NCBI GenBank assembly: GCA_035630195.1
Contig: DASQLD010000593.1
Location: 1-9,812 of the forward strand
DNA from: DASQDN01 sp035630195
GTDB lineage: Bacteria > Acidobacteriota > Terriglobia > Bryobacterales > Bryobacteraceae
Direction: 5' to 3'
Length of the DNA stretch: 9,812 bases
Shown here: in pieces, positions 1 through 6,014 of the stretch
How positions within the stretch are numbered: position 1 is the stretch's first letter
Layout: every line of letters starts with the position of its first letter
Translations under genes and position numbers: made by a program
The notes under the pieces: generated by a model
The model's database searches: none
Seen by the model: the letters and a program-made list of their open reading frames with translations, nothing else
What the model was told of the DNA's origin: nothing

Positions 1-2
1 AA

Positions 3-71
3 ACGGCCCGGAAAATCTTCCAGGCAGGCCTGCCCGAATTACTCGGCATGCGATTGTTTCGAGGCGCTTAG
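3..71 (+). CDS. Possible C-terminal end of an upstream gene (partial)
   Basis: An open frame enters from the left edge and runs 22 codons to a TAG at 69-71. Its tail reads KIFQAGLPELLGMRLFRGA, which has the balanced, amphipathic look of a real protein C-terminus. It would end convergently against the minus-strand gene whose stop is at 68-70, sharing two bases. Convergent stops that touch also occur elsewhere in this window (2797/2798). The fragment is too short to name a family. The other plus-strand frames are also open across this short stretch, so openness alone is weak evidence. Confidence 0.3.
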   Translation, partial: TARKIFQAGLPELLGMRLFRGA

Positions 72-553
72 CGTTCCTCGAACAGTCCAATCTGTTCCTT
101 TGTGGCGGGTTGGGTTCGTTTTGTCGCAGCAGCCCGGACTCCGATCACACCTAACACTTGGACAGTAGTCAGAGCCTGTCTTGGAACCCAAACGCGCTGG
201 GTGGTCTCGGGCGGAATTAGATTAAAACCAAGCGGTTCAACGTGAAGCAGGTTGTTGGGCATCACTGCTTCCTGTACGTCGCCGTCGCGAAAAGTGAGCC
301 GCAGCCATAGGCCGTCCAGCTTTGGCCGACTGAGGAACACACGTCTGGACGGAAGAGCTTCGGAAGCTGCGTCAAAGTCCCTTACGAAAAAGACAGCCTT
401 TATTTCTGAGTACTTGGAGACTGAGACATTCCCGCCCAGAGTCAGCATCTCAACGCCAGAATCGGTCAGATAGGTGAGTGGATTAACAAAACCGGATAGC
501 GTCTCGCGGTCGAATCGCCAGATCTGGACTTTCTTGGTAGTAGAACCTGCCAT
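68..553 (-). CDS. Conserved-looking hypothetical protein, 161 aa
   Basis: No function is recognised. The ATG at 553-551 gives a 161-residue soluble protein with no signal peptide and no membrane segment. The sequence alternates short hydrophobic strands with charged turns (for example VQIWRFDRETLSGFVNP near the N-terminus and LWLRLTFRDGDVQEAVMPNN around residues 82-101), which suggests a small beta-rich domain. The C-terminal 25 residues are basic and polar and look disordered. From memory it resembles a family of short proteins common in Acidobacteriota (possibly DUF6982), but this could not be verified here. It is divergent from the xerD gene, with 46 bases between starts, so the two may share a promoter region. 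No Shine-Dalgarno sequence stands out. The opposite-strand open frames are short and less protein-like. Confidence 0.75.
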   Translation of the reverse strand: MAGSTTKKVQIWRFDRETLSGFVNPLTYLTDSGVEMLTLGGNVSVSKYSEIKAVFFVRDFDAASEALPSRRVFLSRPKLDGLWLRLTFRDGDVQEAVMPNNLLHVEPLGFNLIPPETTQRVWVPRQALTTVQVLGVIGVRAAATKRTQPATKEQIGLFEER

Positions 554-599
554 CCGCTGGCCGCTGAAACAATTAGGCGTTTATTGTATCATTGGCACG

Positions 600-1526
600 A
601 TGCGGTGGGGTTCTGCGTCTCCAAACGACGTTCAGCAGCAGTCGAATGTCGTCGCGGCGTGGTCGGACTCCTTTCTCAACTTTTGCCGGGTGGAAAAGGG
701 ACTCACGCCGAACTCGATTGCGGCATACCGGCAGGATCTGCGCCGGTTCACCGAGTTTTGTCTACAACGCGACTGCCTCGACCCGGCCACACTCCACGCG
801 TATGTCGATTCCCTAAGAGCCGCCGAGCTTTCGAGTCGGAGTATTGCGCGGCATATTACTACCTTGCGCAATCTCTATTCTTTTCTTATTCGTGAGGGAA
901 AAATATCGACTGATCCGACGGCGACGATGGTATTGCCACGTCAGTGGAAGACGCTGCCCAAGTTTCTTTCGTTGGAACAGGTTGACGCGCTTCTCGGAGC
1001 TCCGGACGCGTCGAAGCCAAAAGGTATCCGGGACCGCGCGATGCTTCAGTTGCTTTATGCGACAGGTCTTCGCGTGAGCGAATTGTGTACGGTGGAACTC
1101 AACGGCGTCATCCTCGATCCTGGCGTCGTTCGCGTTGTGGGAAAGGGCCGCAAGGAACGCATCGTTCCGATCGGGAGGTGCGCGGTTCAGGCCATCGAAC
1201 TCTATCTGAAGTCTGTTCGCAGCAATTTGGGCGCTGCGCGTGAGAATAAGTACCTATTTTTGACGAATCGCGGCGGAGCGATGACCCGCCAAGGGTTTTG
1301 GAAGCTATTGAAAAATTATGGAAAACAGGTCGGTTTGTGGCATAATCTGACACCCCATGTGCTACGACATAGTTTCGCCACACATTTGCTGGAGAGAGGC
1401 GCGGACCTTCGCTCGCTTCAAACGATGCTAGGTCACGCGGACATTTCGACGACGGAGATCTATACGCACGTACTCCGGGCGCGATTACGCGCTACTGTAG
1501 ACAAGCTGCACCCGAGGTCGCGATGA
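600..1526 (+). CDS. xerD: Tyrosine recombinase XerD
   Basis: Site-specific recombinase of the XerC/XerD family, which cuts and rejoins DNA at dif to resolve chromosome dimers at division. From the ATG at 600 it is 308 residues, close to the usual ~300. The N-terminal SAM-like core-binding domain covers about residues 21-110 (WSDSFLNFCRVEKGLTPNSI at the start) and the catalytic domain about 120-305. All catalytic residues are visible: R158 in TGLRVSEL, K182 in GKGRKER, H253 and R256 in HVLRH, H279 in LGHA, and nucleophile Y288 in IYTHV. The LGHADISTTEIYTHV stretch and the LHPR tail favour XerD over XerC. The frame stays open back to 474, but that would overlap the divergent hypothetical gene and adds nothing XerD-like, so 600 is preferred. 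It overlaps the next gene by 4 bases (ATGA), so the two are probably translationally coupled. No integrase-type neighbours are seen, which supports a housekeeping role. Confidence 0.93.
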   Translation: MRWGSASPNDVQQQSNVVAAWSDSFLNFCRVEKGLTPNSIAAYRQDLRRFTEFCLQRDCLDPATLHAYVDSLRAAELSSRSIARHITTLRNLYSFLIREGKISTDPTATMVLPRQWKTLPKFLSLEQVDALLGAPDASKPKGIRDRAMLQLLYATGLRVSELCTVELNGVILDPGVVRVVGKGRKERIVPIGRCAVQAIELYLKSVRSNLGAARENKYLFLTNRGGAMTRQGFWKLLKNYGKQVGLWHNLTPHVLRHSFATHLLERGADLRSLQTMLGHADISTTEIYTHVLRARLRATVDKLHPRSR

Positions 1527-2797
1527 GCGATTACATGTTCATGCTAGAGAACCACCTGACGGCGGCTCAGAACCGCGTGCTCGCCGAGGTCAGGAAGGCT
1601 GCGCTGGATGCAAACGTAAATGTGTTCCTCACCGGCGGCGCGGTCCGCGATATGTTGGGCGGCTTTCCCATCCGCGATCTCGACTTCACAGTGGAGGGGA
1701 ATGCTGTCAAGCTGGCGAAGACTGTAGCTGACGCGCTTGGGGCCGAGATTCTGGAGACTGACGCCAATCGCAAGACGGTGGAGTTGCTATCGCCTGAGGG
1801 TGTGACTTTCGAGATCGGGATGGCCCGGACGGAACGGTATACGAAAACGGCGGGGAAACCTCACGTTACACCGGCGACCATTCAGGAAGACCTCCAGCGC
1901 CGTGATCTGACGATTAATGCTCTGGCGTTGTCCTTGAATCGCGGATCGCGCGGGCTGCTGCTGGATCCTACGAATGGCATGGGGGATCTGGACCGCAAGG
2001 AACTCCGCAACACTGGGAATTACGTCTTTTATGACAGTCCCGTGCGGTTGTTGCGGCTAGGGCGGTTTCGGACTCGGTTGAATTTCACGATCGCCGAGAA
2101 GACCGAACTGCACTACCGCAACGCACGCGAAGCCGAGATCGAGAAGTTCATCACGAAGGAAGAACTGCTCCAGGAACTCCGGCAGGCCGCCTTGGAGCCG
2201 AATGTATCGGAGTTGCTTCAAACCTGGGACGAGGAGAAGTTGCTGAGGCTGGTTTCCCCTGCTTTAACAGGAGCGGCATTGAACCTCGGGAGTTTCACAA
2301 AGCTCCAGAAGTTCCGCCAGTCACTGCCTTTCGGTATCGATATGGTGACGGACGAGCCGGCGCTGTTCTTCTCTATTCTGACGGAAAAGCTCACCCCCAA
2401 AGATCGCGCCCATATCGCGGAACTCGATTCGGCCAATTCGGCTTCGTGGTTAAAACTAGGCGCACGCGCCGCGAAGCTTGAAAAGGACATCTCGGTTGCC
2501 ACTCTTCACAGGCCATCGAAGATTTACGGTGTATTATCGAAAGCCCCCGGCGAACAGATTCTTTATCTTGAGGTGCATTCGCAACATCGCGTGGTGCAGG
2601 ATCGCATCCGCAACTATTTGCAGAAGTACCTTCCGGCGGCCCAGGAGATCACTGATCAACAAGTGATCGAGGCCGGCTACACGGCTGGAACACCCAAGCT
2701 CGAGAAGGCCAAGGCCGAGATGATTTCAAAACGACTGGATGCGCGTCCGCCGAAGAAACCAGACGCGGAGGCTGAGGCTGAGGCCGAAATCGCTTAG
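1523..2797 (+). CDS. cca: CCA tRNA nucleotidyltransferase / poly(A) polymerase family protein
   Basis: Class II nucleotidyltransferase that adds CCA (or part of it) to tRNA 3' ends, or poly(A) to RNA; sequence alone does not separate these activities. The head domain covers roughly residues 20-160. It shows FLTGGAVRD (35-43), the metal-binding pair D52/D54 in RDLDFTVEG, QRRDLTINALALSLN (125-139) for nucleotide selection, and DPTNGMGDL (148-156). SPVRLLRLGRF (172-182) matches the neck region seen in this family. A C-terminal ITDQQVIEAGYTAGTP segment (376-391) matches the tail-domain turn. No HD phosphohydrolase motif is visible, unlike E. coli Cca. At 424 residues the length is normal. The extreme C-terminus is an Ala-Glu repeat (415-422). 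The start overlaps the xerD stop as ATGA, so coupled translation is likely. The gene ends directly against the convergent transporter gene. Family assignment is strong; CCA specificity is inference. Confidence 0.9.
   Translation: MSDYMFMLENHLTAAQNRVLAEVRKAALDANVNVFLTGGAVRDMLGGFPIRDLDFTVEGNAVKLAKTVADALGAEILETDANRKTVELLSPEGVTFEIGMARTERYTKTAGKPHVTPATIQEDLQRRDLTINALALSLNRGSRGLLLDPTNGMGDLDRKELRNTGNYVFYDSPVRLLRLGRFRTRLNFTIAEKTELHYRNAREAEIEKFITKEELLQELRQAALEPNVSELLQTWDEEKLLRLVSPALTGAALNLGSFTKLQKFRQSLPFGIDMVTDEPALFFSILTEKLTPKDRAHIAELDSANSASWLKLGARAAKLEKDISVATLHRPSKIYGVLSKAPGEQILYLEVHSQHRVVQDRIRNYLQKYLPAAQEITDQQVIEAGYTAGTPKLEKAKAEMISKRLDARPPKKPDAEAEAEAEIA
2768..2785 (+). repeat. Short tandem hexamer repeat encoding Ala-Glu tail
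   Basis: Three consecutive GAGGCT-like hexamers (the last copy is GAGGCC) at the end of the nucleotidyltransferase gene encode alternating Ala-Glu residues, giving AEAEAEAE at the C-terminus. It probably arose by slippage and may vary in copy number between strains. No function is evident. Confidence 0.6.
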
Positions 2798-2806
2798 TTA
2801 GCGATT
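2788..2806. terminator. Perfect hairpin between convergent genes, possible bidirectional terminator
   Basis: AATCGCT (2788-2794) and AGCGATT (2800-2806) are perfect reverse complements around a 5-base loop, TAGTT. The loop holds the TAG stop of the plus-strand gene (2795-2797), and the TAA stop of the minus-strand gene (2800-2798) sits at its edge. Flanking GGCC sequences (2782-2785 and 2813-2816) could extend the stem across an internal loop. There is no long T tract on either side, so it is not a classical intrinsic terminator. It could still slow or end transcription from both sides, or protect 3' ends. Confidence 0.4.
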
Positions 2807-3160
2807 GCCTAGGCCGAGGAATGTGATTCCGATGAGAATCATTGCGAGGCCAATGAATTTGCTGCGAGTGAATGGCTCGCCAAAAAATAATCGGGACCAC
2901 AGAAGCGTCCAAATGTAGCCGAGAGAACCCATCGGATACAGAACTGTCAGTTCGCCCTGGCGCACGCCCATCACGAAGAAAATCGAAGACAGCAGGAACG
3001 ATGCCACCCCGGCCGCGAGACGCCAGTTGTAGAACAACGTGCGCCAGTCCATTTTGAGTTTCGTTGCGCCGCTTTTCAGAAACACGGCGCCGAACGACCC
3101 AATGAACGACGCGAGCATGACCAGCAGTATGGATGATGTTGGAGTTGTCGGAGTCGTCAC
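2798..3160 (-). CDS. SMR/EamA-like four-helix half-transporter (second subunit)
   Basis: A 120-residue inner-membrane protein of the drug/metabolite transporter superfamily, half the size of a ten-helix EamA protein. Four membrane segments are visible at about residues 10-29, 47-66, 72-92 and 100-118. GELTVLYPMGSLGYIW (69-84) and the FFGEPF turn (92-97) are typical of EamA/ArnE-type repeats. The SMR drug-pump glutamate of helix 1 (E14 in EmrE) is absent: the matching position, eight residues before K29, is glycine. This argues against a multidrug pump and for an ArnE/ArnF-like lipid-linked sugar or metabolite carrier. The start codon is GTG at 3160-3158, which overlaps the upstream partner's stop as GTGA, so the two chains are probably made together and form a heterodimer. 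The substrate is unknown. It is the last gene of the operon. Confidence 0.85.
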   Translation of the reverse strand: MTTPTTPTSSILLVMLASFIGSFGAVFLKSGATKLKMDWRTLFYNWRLAAGVASFLLSSIFFVMGVRQGELTVLYPMGSLGYIWTLLWSRLFFGEPFTRSKFIGLAMILIGITFLGLGNR

Positions 3161-3510
3161 GCGCGCGCGTCTCTGCCCAGGACCGCTACACCCGCAACAA
3201 CAATGGCGAGTCCAACCGCTTTATAGACGTTCATGGTCTCCTTAAACAAGATCAGCGATAGAACTGTGACCCACACGTATGTGAGAGAAATGACTGGATA
3301 TAAGAGGGAAAGCTGTCCTTTTCGAAGCGCGAGGATAAGCAAAGCAGTACTCAAACCATACAGCGAATAACCGCAGAAAAGCCACGGATTCGCCAGCATA
3401 CTGAGCGGATTTACTTTGACGAGTTGTGTCGCTCCGATCTTGAGGAGGACTTGCGCGGCCGCGCCAAGTACCGTACACAGAAACACCAAAAGAACCGGGT
3501 GTTCGAACAT
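3157..3510 (-). CDS. SMR/EamA-like four-helix half-transporter (first subunit)
   Basis: Small inner-membrane protein with four predicted helices, paired with the gene that overlaps its 3' end. The ATG at 3510-3508 gives 117 residues starting MFEHPVLL, directly ahead of helix 1. A TTG at 3540-3538 in the same frame would add ten residues and leave only 4 bases after the hyuB stop; neither start has a clear ribosome site. Helix 1 reads GAAAQVLLKIGA, whose Q-x-x-x-K spacing recalls ArnE, and it lacks the EmrE glutamate. GQLSLLYPVISLTYVWV is the conserved helix 3 segment, followed by FKET and a glycine-rich helix 4 (AVGLAIVVAGVAVL). Two similar but distinct subunits side by side suggest an obligate heterodimer with opposite membrane orientations. 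No arn or polysaccharide genes are in the window, so the substrate cannot be named. Confidence 0.85.
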   Translation of the reverse strand: MFEHPVLLVFLCTVLGAAAQVLLKIGATQLVKVNPLSMLANPWLFCGYSLYGLSTALLILALRKGQLSLLYPVISLTYVWVTVLSLILFKETMNVYKAVGLAIVVAGVAVLGRDARA

Positions 3511-3544
3511 GATTTTGATCGGAGATCGCTCTGCTTGCAAGATC

Positions 3545-5110
3545 TCATTCTAACGGATGACCGTGACCCCCGCCTCCCGGTGTTTCGATGCGAAAGATAT
3601 CGCCCGGCTGGGCGTAGAACTCGGTCTTGGACGGGGTGATGGTCGCTCGCCCTCTCCTAATGAGAACGTTACGCCCCGGGGATCCCGGTGCTCCACCTTC
3701 CAGTCCATATGGTGCACGAAGGCGGCGGTCGGCAAGAAAGGTGACTTTGGCCCGCTCTAGAAACTCCCATTCCCGGACGACACCATCCCCTCCCTTTCGA
3801 GCGCCAGACCCGCCTGATCCGCGACGGAGACTATATTCACGAATGCGTAGCGGAAGTTGGTGTTCGAGCGCCTCGATGGGCGTGTTCCAACTATTCGTCA
3901 TGTGAGTATGGGTTGCGGAATGGCCGTCATTTTCCGGTCCCGCGCCCATGCCGCCGGCAATCGTCTCGTAATAGGCGAAAGGCCGCTGCCGCCGTGTATC
4001 GTAGCCACCGAAGCTTAAATTGTTCATTGTTCCCGAACTGGCTGCGGGAATTCTTTTCGGGAGTACCTGAGCGAGAGCTCCGAGAAGAACATCCGTGATG
4101 CGCTGTGACGTCTCGACATTCCCGGCGGCCATTGCAGCAGGCATCACAGCGGAGACAACCGATCCGTCGGTGGCGGTGATGCGAATCGGTCTTAGCAGGC
4201 CCGACGTGAAAGGCACGTCCTCGTGGAGCAGGCATCGGAATACATACGCCGTGGCGGCCATAAGGATGGCGCGGTTGGCGTTGACAGGACCGGCGGCTTG
4301 TGGATCGCTGCCTGAAAAATCGACCTCAGCTTGGTCGCGACTGATTTTGACTGTGACTGCTATTCGAACCGGCGGACCTCCGGCTCCATCATCGTCGAGA
4401 TAATCTTCGAAGCTGAAGGCGCCGTCAGGAATATCGCGGAGAGCAGCGCGCATCATTTTTTCGCTATACGACTGAAGACGCTTCATGTTCCGCGCAACTG
4501 TGGTTTTACCGTAGCGGCTCGCGAGCGCGCGTACCCGTTCGTCTCCGCGGCGCAATGACATCAACTGGGCAAGCAGATCGCCTTCGCGCTCGATCGGCGT
4601 TCGTACGTTTGCAAGGATCAGGTTCCATACGTCGCTTTGCACCTTTCCTCCGGAGACGAGGAGCGTGGGAGGAATGCGAATACCTTCCTGAAAAATCTCC
4701 TGAGCAAGCGGCATCGAACCCGGGCTCATGCCTCCGACATCTGCGTGATGTGCCCGGTTGGCGAGATAGAACGACGGTGTCTTGTCGCCCGAAAGGAAGA
4801 CACCAGACACGGCGGTGATGTCCGGAAGATGTGTCCCGCCGCGGAAAGGATCGTTCAGGATGACGATATCGCCCTCGCGGAACCGGAAAGCCTGCCTGGC
4901 GAAATCGACCGAGAGCGGCATGGCGCCGAGGTGAACAGGCATGTGCTCGCCCATCGCGACGGTCTGGCCATTGCGATCGTAGAGGGCGCAGGAATAATCG
5001 CGGCGCTCCTTAATGTTGGCCGAATAAGCGGTCTTGCGAAGAACGATGCCCATCTCATCGGCAATAGAGCCGAGCATCTGGCGAAAGAGCTCGAGTTCGA
5101 TCGCGCTCAT
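3545..5110 (-). CDS. hyuB: Hydantoinase B / oxoprolinase family protein (HyuB-type subunit)
   Basis: Member of the HyuB family, the partner subunit in ATP-dependent N-methylhydantoinases, 5-oxoprolinases and related carboxylases for acetone and acetophenone. At 521 residues it is full length for a stand-alone B subunit. Family motifs are intact: RRDYSCALYD (36-45), GDIVILNDPFRGGTHLPD (80-97, likely metal and substrate site), and NRAHHADVGGMSPGSMP (118-134). In the last third come a THTHMTNSWNTPIEALE segment, the glycine-rich RRGSGGSGARKGGDG stretch, and the C-terminal TPGGGGHG signature (510-517). The start ATG at 5110 overlaps the stop of the upstream Asp-box gene (ATGA), and the first residues MSAIELELFRQ are the normal N-terminus. 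The usual partner, the ATP-binding HyuA, is not adjacent on either side. The exact substrate is unknown; cyclic amides such as hydantoins or 5-oxoproline are possible. It probably acts in the cytoplasm. Confidence 0.92.
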   Translation of the reverse strand: MSAIELELFRQMLGSIADEMGIVLRKTAYSANIKERRDYSCALYDRNGQTVAMGEHMPVHLGAMPLSVDFARQAFRFREGDIVILNDPFRGGTHLPDITAVSGVFLSGDKTPSFYLANRAHHADVGGMSPGSMPLAQEIFQEGIRIPPTLLVSGGKVQSDVWNLILANVRTPIEREGDLLAQLMSLRRGDERVRALASRYGKTTVARNMKRLQSYSEKMMRAALRDIPDGAFSFEDYLDDDGAGGPPVRIAVTVKISRDQAEVDFSGSDPQAAGPVNANRAILMAATAYVFRCLLHEDVPFTSGLLRPIRITATDGSVVSAVMPAAMAAGNVETSQRITDVLLGALAQVLPKRIPAASSGTMNNLSFGGYDTRRQRPFAYYETIAGGMGAGPENDGHSATHTHMTNSWNTPIEALEHQLPLRIREYSLRRGSGGSGARKGGDGVVREWEFLERAKVTFLADRRLRAPYGLEGGAPGSPGRNVLIRRGRATITPSKTEFYAQPGDIFRIETPGGGGHGHPLE

Positions 5111-5955
5111 GGGTTTGGTTTTTTGCCCTTTAGACTGGGCGGTGTTTTAGGAGAGGCCGGCGCAGGCGCTGGCTCGGCCGGCGGCGGTGTTGGTTCGACT
5201 ATGGCAGGTGGCTCGGGCTTGCACTCTCCCAGCGCAACGAGGAAAGATGCGACCGCCCGCCATTGCGCGTCTTCCTGCTTCTCAAGGCGATATGTCTTGG
5301 TCGGCGCATCCGCTCTGATCCGTAGAGGTTTCGTTGCAGGTTGGGCTCCGGGGAACGGGATGGGGCGGGCATCGACCTGGCGGATACTCCAACTGTCTCC
5401 TCCTGTGAGAGATTCCCAGAGCTCGTAGCGCAGACCATTCTCGCCGGGTTGTCCGCGATCTATTGTCATCTTGCCTGATGTCCGCGAGTCGAAACGAAAC
5501 TGCTCGATAGCTCCCGTCTTCCTCTCGGAATATACGGCCCGGCGGCGCCAGGTTTTGCCGCCGTCGGAAGTGATCAGGAAGAACGGATCGCGCGCGTCGG
5601 GTTGCAGAAGGTGACCACTCACCCATCCGACTTCAAAGTCAATGAATTGAATGTCGGTAAGCGATCCGCCAAGCAGGCGAGTGTGTCCATCGACCCAAGT
5701 TTTGCCGCCGTCATCACTAACGAGAAGCAACGATTCGAGCGTTTGCGAAGGCGTGTGAATGTTACCAGCGATGACGATTCGGGTACCGACGGTTTCAGCG
5801 TCGCTGAGTTCCAGGTAGAGCGGACAAGGGTCTTCGAGCGAGCAACTCAGGTCGAGCTTCTGCACGGTTGCTAAAGTGCAGGTTACGGGTGTTCGGATTG
5901 GCGTTTGCGCCTCTCCGAGCATGGTGGTTACCACTAATGAGATCAGCAGCCGCAC
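5107..5955 (-). CDS. Secreted Asp-box (BNR/YCF48-like) repeat protein with proline-rich tail
   Basis: From a GTG at 5955-5953 this is 282 residues beginning with a short Sec signal peptide (RLLISLVVTTMLGEAQ), so it is probably exported. The frame is open to an ATG at 6054, but that would put 33 uncharacteristic residues before the signal peptide and overlap the divergent gene, so the GTG is preferred. Asp-box motifs at about residues 80-87 (SDDGGKTW), 129-136 (TSDGGKTW) and a looser one at 184-189 (TGGDSW) mark beta-propeller blades like those of YCF48/BNR proteins. Three visible blades are fewer than a full propeller, so it may oligomerise or have degenerate blades. Residues 245-282 form a proline/alanine/lysine-rich tail, probably disordered. 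The stop overlaps the hyuB start by 4 bases. The function is unknown; Asp-box proteins include glycosidases, sorting factors and assembly factors, and no catalytic residues can be assigned. Confidence 0.83.
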   Translation of the reverse strand: MRLLISLVVTTMLGEAQTPIRTPVTCTLATVQKLDLSCSLEDPCPLYLELSDAETVGTRIVIAGNIHTPSQTLESLLLVSDDGGKTWVDGHTRLLGGSLTDIQFIDFEVGWVSGHLLQPDARDPFFLITSDGGKTWRRRAVYSERKTGAIEQFRFDSRTSGKMTIDRGQPGENGLRYELWESLTGGDSWSIRQVDARPIPFPGAQPATKPLRIRADAPTKTYRLEKQEDAQWRAVASFLVALGECKPEPPAIVEPTPPPAEPAPAPASPKTPPSLKGKKPNP

Positions 5956-6014
5956 ACGCGTGTAGTCTAGCGTATCCAAATTACAATGAAAGAGTTGATT
6001 CTCCCCGAGCTTGA
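5956..6014. promoter_or_regulatory. Divergent intergenic region with a possible -10 box
   Basis: This 59-base gap separates the minus-strand four-gene operon from the plus-strand flavoprotein and should hold both promoters. On the plus strand TACAAT (5982-5987) is a good -10 hexamer about 28 bases before the ATG, but no convincing -35 lies 16-18 bases upstream. No clear minus-strand promoter or operator palindrome was found. The call rests mainly on gene orientation. Confidence 0.3.

Noticed and set aside
23..34. Perfect 12-base palindrome GGCAGGCCTGCC
   Set aside because: It is short, lies within a possible coding tail, has no T tract or second copy, and is not unusual in GC-rich DNA.
474..599. 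Upstream extension of xerD by 42 codons
   Set aside because: It overlaps the start of the divergent hypothetical gene and has no XerD-like content. The ATG at 600 gives the normal family length.
600..1526. Integrase of a mobile element or integron
   Set aside because: The protein has XerD length and XerD-type catalytic motifs, sits next to a housekeeping gene, and no att-like repeats, cassettes or phage genes are near.
4637..5428. Long plus-strand open frame of 263 codons opposite hyuB and the Asp-box gene
   Set aside because: It lies antisense to strongly recognised hyuB motifs and crosses the hyuB/Asp-box junction. Its residues are Arg/Gly/Ala-rich with no domain pattern, as expected for the mirror of a GC-rich gene.
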